The notes below the pieces were generated by a model, which was given only the letters and a program-made list of their open reading frames with translations, made no database searches and had not been told where the DNA came from. The position numbers and the translations under genes are program-made. Positions 37,701 to 49,700 of a stretch of 64,000 nt of DNA are shown in pieces (the stretch's first letter is position 1; each line of letters starts with the position of its first letter). The stretch is from Effrenium voratum (taxonomy: Eukaryota; Sar; Dinophyceae; Suessiales; Symbiodiniaceae). The DNA lies in NCBI GenBank assembly GCA_963377175.1, contig CAUJNA010000502.1, forward strand, positions 424,501-488,500, written 5' to 3'.

Positions 37701-40700
37701 AAGTTAAAGGTTAGGGTTAGAGGTTAGGGTTAGAGGTTAGGGTTAGAGGTTGCAGGTTAGGGTTAGAGGTTAGGGTTAGAGGTTAAAGGTTAGGGTTAGA
37801 GGTTAGGGTTAGAGGTTGAAGGTTAGGGTTAGAGGTTAGGGTTAGAGGTTAAAGGTTAGGGTTAGAGGTTGTTAGAGGTTAGGGTTAGAGGTTAAAGGTT
37901 CGAGGTTAAAGGTTAGGGTTAGAGGTTAGGGTTAGACGTTAGGTTAGAGGTTAGAGGCTAGGGGTAGAGGTTAAAGGTTAGGGTTAGGGGTTAGGGTTAG
38001 AGGTTAAAGGTTAGGGTTAGAGGTTAGGGTTAGGGGTTAGAGGTTGGGGTTAGAGGTTAGGGTTAGAGGTTAAAGGTTGGGGGAGGTTAGGGTTAGAGGT
38101 GAAAGCTTAGGGCTAGGGGTGAGGGTTAGAGGTTAAAGGTTAGGGTTAGAGGTTAGGGTTAGAGGTTAAACGTTAGGGTTAGAGGTTCGGGTTAGAGGTT
38201 AAAGGTTAGGGTTAGAGGTAGTCTTCAACTCAAATATAAAAAGCTCTAAAAATTAATATATATATATATATAAATATAATATAATATGCTTTAGATACAG
38301 ATCACATTCTTTGTTAAATCTGAGTCTAAAAAACAAAAATTCAATTTATATGTATGTATATGTATACATCTCAATAATGTAGTCTTCAACTCAAATATAA
38401 AAAGCTCTAAAAATTAATAAATATATATATATATATCAATATAATATTACATTCTTTAGATACAAATCACATTCTTTGTTGAATATCAGTCTTAAACTAA
38501 AAATCCAATTCATATGTATGTATATATATACATCTCAATAATGTAGTCTTCAACTCAAATATAAAAAGCTCTAAAAATTAATAAATATATATATCAATAT
38601 AATATTACATTCTTTGTTGAATATTTTTTATCTCAATCTCAATCGCTCCGTCGGGTCTCTTGCCCGGACAAAAAAAAATGGTCAAAAGCCCTGGCTGCGC
38701 TGCTCCGAGTGCCCAGTGTTGTCATCCGACGAGTCGGCCCAGTGCTTCCTCGCCTTGCTTGCCTTGGCCTTGCTTGCCTTGGCCTTGCTTGCCTTGCTGT
38801 GGTGCTTCGGTCTCGCTGCCGCTTTGCTTGCGAGCCCCTGAGCTGCTGCTGCTCTTGCGGCTGCTCTTGCGGCTTTCGCGCTGCCCGAGCTGCTTGCGCT
38901 GCCCGAGCTGCTTGTGCTGCTGTCAGCGCGTGCTGCTTCTTTTTCTTTTCCTCCCCCCTCCAGATCCTTGATGAGGCTCTGCACCTCCGCATCCTCCAGC
39001 CTCCTTTGGCCTCCTGCTTCAGCACGAGCATCTGCCGCCTCCAGCTCCTGGATGGCCTGAACCTCCTGCTCCTTTGCCTCCTCCTGCTTCTTCAGGTTTG
39101 CCTCTTTCCTCTCCTGCTCCTGCTGTTCCCATGCGGCGAGTGAGGCCGGAAGCTTTTTCCGGTTTTTTCCCAGCGCTGCCAGCGGTGCCAGCGGTGCTGG
39201 CTCTCCTCTGTCTTGTTTTGTCTTCGGCCGAAATCTGTAAACACGCTTCCCCCCGCTTGCCCCCTCGTATGGCTTTCGTGCCTTGACTTGGCTCAGGCAG
39301 CGCAGGCATGCCTGAGCCACTTGCGGCCAGGTCAAAAAGGCCGGCGGAGCCAGCTGCTTTCCAAAAATCCTTTTCTTTTTCCCCTCTTGCTCCTCCTGCT
39401 CCTCCTGACAGAGCTTCTCTTCCAGCCTTTTCTTCACCTCCTCTAGCGCTTTATGCGCTGGCGTCCTTCTTTTTTTTCCTCCTTCTTTTTCTTGCTCCTC
39501 TTTTCTTTTTCTTCCTCCTTCTTTTTCTTCCTCCTCTTTTTCTTCCTCCTCTTTTTCCTCCTTTTCTTTCTCTCCATCTTCTTCATGGGCTACGAGCATG
39601 GCGTGGGGCTGTTGCTGCTGCTTGTTGTTGTTGTTGTTGCTGTTGTTGTTGTTGTTGTTCTTGTTGTTGGTGTTGCTGTTGTTGTTGTTGTTCTTGTGGC
39701 TGTTCTTGTTGTTGGCGTTGTTCTTCGGTTGTTGTTGTTCTCTGAATGCTGCTGCTGTTGCGCATGAACAAACATGACCATAACCATGAACCCCCGCTGA
39801 AATGAGCCATGCATGCATCATATACAAGTCAGTCAACCACACAAGCACAAAGATACAAAGACACAAAGACGCACAAGCACAGAGACACAGACAAAAACAC
39901 ACAGACACACAGAGACACAAAGACACACAAGCACATAGACACGTGTTTGTTTGTGTTTGTTTTTGGTTAGAGGTTAAAGGTTAGGGGTAGAGGTTAGGGT
40001 TAGAGGTTAAAGGTTAGGGTTAGAGGTTAGGGTTAGAGGTTAAAGGTTAGGGTTAGAGGTTAAAGGTGGGTTAGAGGTTAAAGGTTAGGGTTAGAGGTTA
40101 GGGTTCGGTTAAAGGTTAGGGTTAGAGGTTAGGGTTAGAGGTTAAAGGTTAGGGTTAGAGGTTCAAGGTTAGGGTTAGAGGTTAGGGTTAGAGATTAAAG
40201 GTTAGGGTTAGAGGTTAGGGTTAGAGGTTAGGGTTAGAGGTTGAAGGTTAGGGTTAGAGGTTAGGGTTAGAGGTTAGGGTTAGAGGTTCAAGGTTAGGGT
40301 TAGAGGTTCGGGTTAGAGGTTAAAGGTTAGGGTTAGAGGTTAGGGTTAGAGGTTAAAGGTTAGGGTTAAAGGTTAGGGTTAGAGGTAACAGGTTAGTGTT
40401 AGAGGTTAGGGTTTCGCGGTTGGAGGTTAGGGTTAGAGGTTAGGGTTTGAGGTTCAAGGTTAGGGTTAGAGGTTAGGGTTAGAGGTTAAAGGTTAGGGTT
40501 AGAGGATAGGGTTAGAGGTTAAAGGTTAGGGGCAGAGGTTAGGGTTAGAGGTTAAAGGTTAGGGTTAGAGGTTGGGGTTAGAGGTTAAAGGTTAGGGTTA
40601 GAGGTTAGGGTTAGGTAAAAGGTTAGGGTTAGAGGTTAGGGTTAGAGGTTAAAGGTCAGGGTTAGAGGTTAAGGTTAGGGTTAAAGGTGAGGGTTAGAGG

Positions 40701-43700
40701 TTAGGGTTAGGGGTTAGGGTTAGAGGTTAAAGGTTAGGGTTAGAGGTTCGGGTTAGAGGTTAAAGGTTAGGGTTAGAGGTTAGGGTTAGAGGTTAAAGGT
40801 TAGGGTTCAAGGTTAGGGATAGAGTTTCAGGTAAGTGTTCGAGGTTAAAGGTTAGAGGTTGAAGGTTAGGGTTAGAGGTTAGGGTTAGAGGTTCAAGGTT
40901 AGGGTTAGAGATTAGGGTTAGAGGTTAAAGGTTAGGGTTAGAGGTTAGGGTTAGAGGTTAAAGGTTAGGGGTGGAGGCTAGGGTTAGAGGTTAAAGGTTA
41001 GGGTTAGAGGTTCGGGTTGGAGGTTAAAGGTTAGGGTTAGAGGTTAGGGTTAGAGGTTAAAGGTTAGGGTTAGAGGTTAGGGTTAGAGGTTCAAGGTTAG
41101 GGTTAGAGCTTTGGGTTAGAGGTTAAAGGTTAGGGTTAGAGGTTCAAGGTTAGGGTTAGAGGTTAGGGTTAGAGATTAAAGGTTAGGGTTAGAGGTTAGG
41201 GTTAGGGGTTGAAGGATAGGGTTAGGGGTTACGGTTACAAGTTAAAGGTTAGGGTTAGAGGTTAGGGTTAGAGGTTAGGGTTAGAGGTCACAGGTTAGGG
41301 TTAGAGGTTAGGGTTAGAGGTTAAAGGTTAGGGTTAGAGGTTAGGGTTAGAGGTTGAAGGTTAGGGGGTTAGAGGTTAAAGGTTCGAGGTTAAAGGTTAG
41401 GGTTAGAGGTTAGGGTTAGACGTTAGGTTAGAGGTTAGAGGCTAGGGGTAGAGGTTAAAGGTTAGGGTTAGGGGTTAGGGTTAGAGGTTAAAGGTTAGGG
41501 TTAGAGGTTAGGGTTAGAGGTCAGAGGTTGGGGTTAGAGGTTAGGGTTAGAGGTTAAAGGTTGGGGGAGGTTTGGGTTAGAGGCGCTGCAACCCCTCCAT
41601 GGTGCAGGCAGCATCAGCTCGCGAGCTAGACCAGGAACTGAGAGCAATGCTGCTGGCCGGCACCATGCTGGCTGAGGCAAAGCTCAGCAATGCAGAGCGC
41701 AGATGCGTGAGCCTCCACCTCATGGCCCACAGCCTTATGCCGCTGTGCAGCGAGGCACTACCGAGGGTCACACCACCAGGCAGTGATGCCACGCCAAATG
41801 CAGCAGCAGCCCTGAAGGCTGCGCTTGGCAGCTACGGCGCCGTCATGTCTGGCGAGAGGGACATCACAGACGTGAGCTGGGTCAGGGGCGACGGAGGCAA
41901 CCTGATTGTCATGCTGGGCGCTAGCAAGCTGTGCCTGCCAGCGCCATACCTGGCAAGGCTTGAGGCGAGGCAGATCATTGGCAGCGAAGGGCATGCCCTG
42001 GCTGCCTGCCTGCTAGCCTTGGTGCTGCACGGTGGCAATCTGCCAGATCTCTCCTCAGGAGGAGGTGGGTCGTCTCTGCTGTGGAGCACAGCGAAAGCGC
42101 CCTGGGAGCCAAGCGCCCACGAGACCTTTGAGCTGTTCGCTTTGCCTGCTGAGGCCCACAGCGAGCTCTTCGCAGCACCGTGCCCAGAGATCAACTGCTG
42201 CTTCGGTGCAGTCGGCTCGTGCAGCACCTTGGGTGCTTCGCCTCTGCTGAGGAGCAGGATTGCGCACCTGCACCTGCGTGCAAACCCGCCGTGGTGCGCT
42301 GCAGGATGGGACGCAACGCGCAGAGTTCTCCAGCTCATGCAGTCCCACTTCAAGCAGGCCACGGTGGCTATCGCGGCAATCCTCAGCGCCTCACGCTCCA
42401 TGCGCTGCATGCTGGAATGCTGGAGGCTAAGCCGCCTCTCCTTGCATGATGCGCTGAATACCGCGAGCGGCTCGCCCAGCACCATCTTGTCCAGGCTTGC
42501 AGGCATCTGCACTGCTGCCCCCTTCTGCAGCTTCGGCGGAGCGGAGCCTTTGACCGAACCTCTGCCAAGGCCCGCTGGGGAGGGCGCTGTCTCCTTGGGT
42601 GCTTTGCTGAGGCTGGAGGCGCTGGCCAGAAGAGGCGCAGGTCTGGCCAGCGCCTGCCACCATTCGATGTGAGCCAGAGAAGCGGGCTGGAGGCTGCCGT
42701 TAGGGTTGCCTGCTTCGCTGAGTCCCCTGCTGCACTGCTACTGGCAGAGGAGGGATGCCCCGCTGCGGCCTTTGTTTTTGGTTGGAGGTGAAAGGTTAGG
42801 GGTAGAGGGTAGGGTTAGAGGTTAAAGGTTAGGGTTAGAGGTTAGGGTTAGAGGTTAAAGGTGGGTTAGAGGTTAAAGGTTAGGGTTAGAGGGTAGGGTT
42901 CGGTTAAAGGTTAGGGTTAGAGGTTAGGGTTAGAGGTTAAAGGTTAGGGTTCGGGTTAAAAGGTTAGGGTTAGAGGTTAGGGTTAGAAGTTAGAGGTCAG
43001 GGTTAGAGGTTAGGGTTAGAGGTTGAAGGTTAGGGTTAGAGGTTAGGGTTAGAGGTTCAAGGTTAGGGTTAGAGGTTCGGGTTAGAGGTTAAAGGTTAGG
43101 GTTAGAGGTTAGGGTTAGAGGTTAAAGGTTAGGGTTAAAGGTTAGGGTTAGAGGTAACAGGTTAGTGTTAGAGGTTAGGGTTTCGCGGTTGGAGGTTAGG
43201 GTTAGAGGTTAGGGTTTGAGGTTCAAGGTTAGGGTTAGAGGTTAGGGTTAGAGGTTAAAGGTTAGGGTTAGAGGATAGGGTTAGAGGTTAAAGGTTAGGG
43301 GCAGAGGTTAGGGTTAGAGGTTAAAGGTTAGGGTTAGAGGTTGGGGTTAGAGGTTAAAGGTTAGGGTTAGAGGTTAGGGTTAGAGGTTAGGGTTAGAGGT
43401 TAGAGGTTAGGGTTAGAGGTTAGGGTTAGAGGTTAGAGATTAGGGTTAGAGGTTAAAGGTTAGGGTTAGAGGTTAGGGTTAGAGGTTAGGGTTAGAGGTT
43501 AGAGGTTCAAGGTTAGGGTTAGAGGTTAGGGTTAGAGGTTAGAGGTTGGGGTTAGAGGTTAGGGTTAGAGGTTAAAGGTTTGGGTTAGAGGTTAAAGGTT
43601 AGGGTTAGAGGTTCAAGGTTAGGGTTAGAGGTTAGGGTTAGAGGTTAGGGTTAGAGGTTAAAGGTTAGGGTTAGAGGTTAGGGTTAGACGTTAGGTTAGA

Positions 43701-46700
43701 GGTTAGAGGCTAGGGGTAGAGGTTAAAGGTTAGGGTTAGAGGTTAGGGTTAGAGGTTAAAGGTTAGGGTTAGAGGTTACGGTAAGCTGTTCACACCAACA
43801 CCTCTGAGGTTCCCTACCTAAAGGTCATGGAGTTGGCATAGTTGGCCAACTTTAAGTCTAGGGGAAGCTTAAAAAGTCCATTTGTTCCCCTTCAAGAAAT
43901 CTTGCAAACAGTGAAAAGCCTCCCCTTTGACACCAGCCAACATGGCCATGGGTTGCACAGCTCGAATTTTTGACTCCCCTTCAAACATTCCGACTGATCC
44001 TTGCAGCGGAACGAGCTCCCTACACGATCGCCACTCCTCAGCAGCTCCCATTGGACATGGGAAATGACCTTTACAAGGCCATGGGTTGCATAACCTGTGG
44101 CGAGCCATTTTGGGGTGGATGAATATCCATGTGCCACCTATTTTGACGTTCACCAGGCCTAGGGGTACAAGGTTTTGACCCACAGCCATTGTTTCGTCTC
44201 GGGGAAGCTTCCATGTCCATTCTTTCCGCTCAGATCGAAATCTGTGCAAAGCGCCAAAAAACCCGAAGAAAACACGGCTGGGCTCTGAAAAGACCGATGG
44301 TTGAGCAGAATGGGGAATCATTTTACAGGGAGGTCGGGGGTAACTAAGAAAGACCTCACCCTTCATGCAATACTGGAGACCCTTGAAAACGCTGCCCCCT
44401 TTTACAAACCCTAATATCAAAGACTGACCCCCACTCACCCCCAGACCAAGCTCCAAACAACAAATATGACAGCTAAGCCTTACTTAGAGCTTATTTACCC
44501 CGTACCCCCAATTCAGCCTTGTTGTTTTGTCTTATCCTGAAGGGGTATGTTGCAGGGGTCTGGTGGCACAACCTTTACACATAAAAACCCAGCAGGGGAA
44601 CCAACAGGGACATGGGACAAATAAAGACCGAACTGAACGAACATTTGAATGAATAGCATAGTACGTCAGTAACAAAATAGGTAAATCATGACATGATTCA
44701 AACAAAAAATAACAGCATGATGGAACAACACATATTCAATCAACATGGTTACACATAATATGTGTAAACGATACCCTTTGAAGGAATTGGACCAGTGGTT
44801 GGTTGCTGAAACACATGTTGCAACCAATCCTTATATTTAGTGAACCTTAAGTCTCAAGCAATGTCAGGGTCTAACTGAACCCATTATTGATCAACCAGGG
44901 TCTATAAATCTTGGGCTCCATTGCAAAACGATGGTTTTGATGGCAAACAAGGAGGGCAATGTTGACCCCGGAACAATAAACCTCTCAGATAAAGGAGGAA
45001 CTTCATTAAAAAGGGCAAGTCAATCAGGGGCGAAATGATTGGAATGGGGGGGGCGTTAACACCCAAGAAAGTCACAACTACAGGAGTATCCATTATAGCG
45101 TGATTCTGTTTGAGCCATTCGAAAATTATTCTGAATAGACACGAGGGATCCCTCTTTCCAGAAACAGCTCAACAAAATGAGGGAAATCGAGCGGCTTCAC
45201 GAATGCCGGATGAACGAGGGGTTTCAATTTTGAGCCAGAAGAGTGAAGTGATTTTCAAGAGGGCATTGTTGGGTGCTTCTAACAATTGGGGACTCCTGGC
45301 GGTGGTTGGTTTCCCTCTGGTTTGCCATGTTTACCTTTAAAACCAAACGAAGGATATCTTTGTGAGACAAGCCCAGGGAAGGATACCTTTGAGCACTTTG
45401 CTAGATGCGATTCCCTGCACAGGTGGGGATGTGGATGTATCCTTCTACCGCTACCGCAAGCCTTTACAAGAAACAACCACATCCAAACACGAAACCCGGA
45501 CAAATCACCTTGATTTACAGGGGTCCCTTTGGTCCCTACTTGCAAAATGGGGAACCCTGTGAAAAGAGGAGGGTTTCCCTTGTTTCCTTCCAATGCTCCT
45601 TGGCTCTCCATGGTTTTGCGGTTGGATGTGGATGGTTTACTTACAAACCTTGGGGCATCTGCATGCCTCACTCCCTCGCTGGTGCCTCGTCCACCTTAGC
45701 AGGGAAGGCCACGCCGCCGTCCTCCCAGACACCGCACACCACCTACCGCGCGCGAGCTTTCCGAGCACGTTCAGAAGGGCGGGAACGGCGTGGGTTTCAA
45801 CCTTATTCCGCCCAAAACACCTGGAAGGGACAGGAGTTAATCCTTGTGGGTTTTAAGACTGAATTTGTCCAAACAAAGGAACAACCGGTCGGCCTTTGAG
45901 CAAGCAATCAATGTATTTGTGCGTGGGACCGTCTCTTACCTTCACTTGCCCGGGTAATGATCATGGCTCACATGAGACTAAGCCTATGTTCATGGGGGTT
46001 CCCATGTGCGCTGCCCGTGTTTCCACCACTTCTGGCTTCTCTTCAAACACGTCACCTCCGGAGATCTCCATTCAATACTCCGTGTTTCCTCGAGCACATG
46101 CCCATAGGTCTGCCTATGGGCTTCGAGCTCACCGGTTCGGAAGTTGAATGAGCTATGATGTAGCTCCTTCGCCCGGCGAGCAGATTTCAGGTGTTGGAAC
46201 TACGCCTGAAGGACATACCGCACTTGGGTGTCTTTCGTTCAGGGTACCCTTTTTGGTTGCTTCAAAAAGAAACCAACAAAATTGGACGCCCAGCATTTTT
46301 TGGGTCCACCCCAAAGAAAACCAAACAAAACCGACACGACTTGGACAAACCTCCGCGAGTGCGGATATAATTTTTTTCGGCCCGCCTCCAGCAGCGAGCG
46401 GCCCTCCGGGACCCAAGGCTGCTGGGAGCAGTAGGCCTACGTCGGTTGGGCCCGGGATGCCCACAGCGGCTTTGAACCCACCGGGATCCTGCAACGGAAC
46501 ACTGGCTCCTACACATAGCGTCAAGAAATGTGGCTCCAAACTGCTAGGCTTCAGTTTGGCTTCCCCAAAACAAGAGGCAACCAAAGCAGGGGTCGCAAAT
46601 CAAACTTTCACATTCTCGGCCATTTCAAAGCGGCGGGACCGGCCCGAACATCGTGTGCCTTGCTCCCCATCCACGAACACACTCCCAACACCAGGAGCGG

Positions 46701-49700
46701 ATCCCATTCGTTCCAGGAGCAAAGTCAAGTAGAGGGGCCTTTGGACTACAGATCTTGCGCCCAACGCACCATGCTCAACAGACCTGAAAGAGAACTGAGA
46801 TGCCGGCCTGCCGTGACTAAAACACAAGCCCAAGCCGGACCAAGGAAAGCAACACACGGAACTTGTGGCTTGAAATGACCAACCCACAGGCTGTTTTAGT
46901 GGGCCGGCTCGCTTGGACTCGCAATCCCGAGGCTGCGGCGACATCCTGCGGAGGCGCCAGCAAGTCGGTTCCTGGCCGCACGAAAAACAACATGCCCTGG
47001 AGACGATTTGTAGAAAGCACGGTGATCTTTCAAGCAAATACCATACCTTGGTCAGGCAATCAAAAGACAGTTCTTTCAGGGGTACTGCAAATTCATATAA
47101 CATACATACATATTTATTGATATACAGAAGTTTGTCTCATGGGGAAGCTCAAAGTGGGCCTCTCACTTCCCAAGTTGACTGGCCAAAAAAAGTCTGAACT
47201 TTTTATTTACCACTAAAATAGGTTTTCCAAAAAGTTTAAAGTTCATGAACTCAGGAAGTGAGGCCTTTGGTTTCCATTCAAAGCAGCTTCAAAGAGGGCA
47301 CTCTCCGAGAAAAAAAAACCTGGCATATGTATATATATATAGAGAGAGAGAGAGAAAAAAAATCAACATATACGCTTATCTATATATATATATATACACA
47401 TCTGTCGCATCGCTTAGGGACAACTTGCCTTCAAGTAGAATGGGAAGCAGTTACGGTGTTCCAAAACGACGCATACGTGCCATAGTCAGATTTTTTCATG
47501 TCAGTCGTTCCATTAGTTTTGACCGTGGCGCATGCAAGGTTGTTTGGAATGGTTGGGGAACCTCCACTTTTCCCCAGATCGACATTACGGATAGGTCAGC
47601 TACAATCAAAACCTAGCATGGTCCAGAACCACAAGGCCAGATGTTCGACCTGTTCCTCCCTTGGACTGTCCCAACCTTCACCTACCCGCAGTGGTTTTGA
47701 TGGCTCAGGTGCAGTCGGCAGTCGCCATACCTCCCCGACTTCCTGAGGCGGCGGCCAGGCATCTCACCCAGGAAGGCCCGGAGCAGACTGGACTTGCCTG
47801 ACCACGCACAGATGCAAAGGATCATTGGGGATTAGCGGGGATCACCGGGAATGACTGTAGAGCCCCCTCCCGTATGCTAACACAGCATCCAGCCAATTTC
47901 CCTGTCCTCTGTCTCAAGGCTGGACCCTCAGAAAGCCTTCAGACCTTCTCTGGACACCGGGAAGGGGCTCCAGTACCCAACGGGGGTTCTACCTGCCTGC
48001 CTCCCTGCCGGAGCCTTGCCTGAGCCCACGGGGCCGATGACCGCTACAAGCTCGCCCTCCTGGCAGGTCGCGAAAAATCGCTCCCCGTTGGGCGTCCTTT
48101 TGGAAAAAGCAGATGGGTTCGCTTGGTACTGCAAATGGATGGCATAAAAACCCATCTGCACCAGTGGAACCCATCTATTACTTTGCCCAAACCGATCAAA
48201 AGGAAAATCGCCGCTCCCGAAGCGAGTCTTCGGCCAAGTTGGCAAGCCCAGAGAGCCGCGGAGGCTTTGTGAGCCTCTAGTGACCATTGGGCCCTCTCGT
48301 CAGGATAATTTTCATTGGCGCTTTGGTCCAATGAGCATCTTGAGGATGCTAAAACAAAGTCCAAATGATGAAGCTTCCCACCAGCAAAACGTTTGCCAAA
48401 TCAACATGGCAAGACTCTGCTTCCAGGCTCAGGTTGGAACTTCCTCAAGCACCAAAGCGAAGTTAGAACACCATCTCGTGCAGGTTTGCCAAACGTGTAC
48501 CAGCATGAGGCTTCAACATTTGGAGGCTTCTCAAAATAAGGGAAACCAAAAGGAAACCAACCTCCTGGACCCGAATTTTGAGAAACGTCGATTTGTGTTT
48601 GCCTCGAGCAAGTCTTCCAGGACCTTGTGGACGTTTCATGAGGGATTCCGGCATTCCAACAAGAAAACGGCAGTAATGGGTCCAGCTGCTGCACTCGCCA
48701 AAACAACAAGGACCAAAATCCGAAGATTCGTCTTGAAGACCACCCCTTCCCAATTTACAGCCGAGATGCCCCTCAAGAGCTTTGCTTTGGCCCTCCCTTC
48801 GTCTCATTTCGGGTGCCAGCGAGTCCCAACTGGTGCCAACGAGTCCCACTGGTGCCGTACCATTTCATGATTCCCAAAACTCTCAGTGACCATGCCAATC
48901 CATTTCTGCCTGGAGCACTTTAAAGTATCACCCACAAATGGGGGAAGCTCCGTATTTTACCACAATTTGCCGGGAGGGGTTCTGGTTGGATGTGTCTGGT
49001 TTGGTATATTTGCGGAACCCGCCATGCTGCTTTCACATTGCCGGGTCTGCCAGTACGGAGACACAGCGCCTTGACACTGATGGGCTCCGGCAGCACTAGG
49101 CTTGGCGAGGACGAGGATGTGCCCAGCGGGTACCTCGTTGCTTTGGGCAGCGCTTAGAGTATCCACCAACAACCCCTTGGTTGAACACGGTTTAAACTGC
49201 GTGTGTCCAACTTGACACTCATTCCATGTAGTGGCCGACCGAATACCCAAACTATGTTCTCCGCTCTCAACGGGAACTTGAGAACTACTTGACCCCGAAA
49301 AGCCGATGGTTTCCTCTTGGTCCGGTGGTAATCTGGCCAAAGTGTAGCTCTTCTGGGGCCCAAGATCGGGCCCAAGATCGGGCCCAAGATTGGGCCCCGT
49401 GCGTGGTTTGGAACTCACTTGCCACGGCTTAAAACAAAGGTCAACCAGAGTCGTGGCTGAAAGGGACCGCTTGCTTGGTTGGTATACGTTTCGTTTGGAA
49501 GGGGGCGAGCTTTTGGCCTCCCCAACCACAAGATATCTGTTTGCTTCTGGTCATTCTGGTCAATAATTGGTGAGCTTCAGGCTCGCTCCTGCCGAGGTGC
49601 GACCCGGGCTTCAGCAGCAGAGGCAGCTCCTGCCAAATCGACGATGCGATACTCGCTCGGCGGAATGCTGCCGTGGGGTGTTGTTTTGTTCTGCACGGGT

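Larger units (their letters stand above)
31663..38218. repeat. Telomere-like satellite, block 1 (TTAGGG / TTAGAGG / TTAAAGG)
   Basis: About 6.5 kb is made almost only of the plus-strand words GGTTAGGG, TTAGAGG and TTAAAGG, in irregular order with a basic period near 13 bases (GGGTTAGAGGTTA). It is degenerate, with scattered single-base changes and inserted bits. It resembles vertebrate-type TTAGGG telomere sequence more than the TTTAGGG reported for dinoflagellates. Confidence 0.95.
31586..45685 (-). other. 14.1-kb intron inside NBD1, carrying satellite blocks and two cassettes
   Basis: This intron is bounded by exons 18 and 19, with donor GC at 45685 and acceptor AG at 31586. It holds three blocks of telomere-like satellite, two non-repeat cassettes with long ORFs, and about 1.9 kb of ordinary-looking intron sequence at its 5' end (43.79-45.69 kb). 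It is roughly ten times longer than most other introns of the gene. An assembly join is the alternative explanation, but the protein reads through it in phase. Confidence 0.75.

Noticed and set aside
31663..38218. CRISPR array
   Set aside because: No unique spacers of constant length between conserved repeats, and the genome is eukaryotic.
31663..43786. A true chromosome end or telomere
   Set aside because: The repeat is degenerate, is interrupted by cassettes and has in-phase exons of the same gene on both sides.
48980..49170. Minus-strand VPAGHILVLAKPSAAG as a second P-loop strand
   Set aside because: It resembles a strand plus glycine loop, but NBD1 Walker A is already at 48.0 kb and the piece lacks G-K-S/T.
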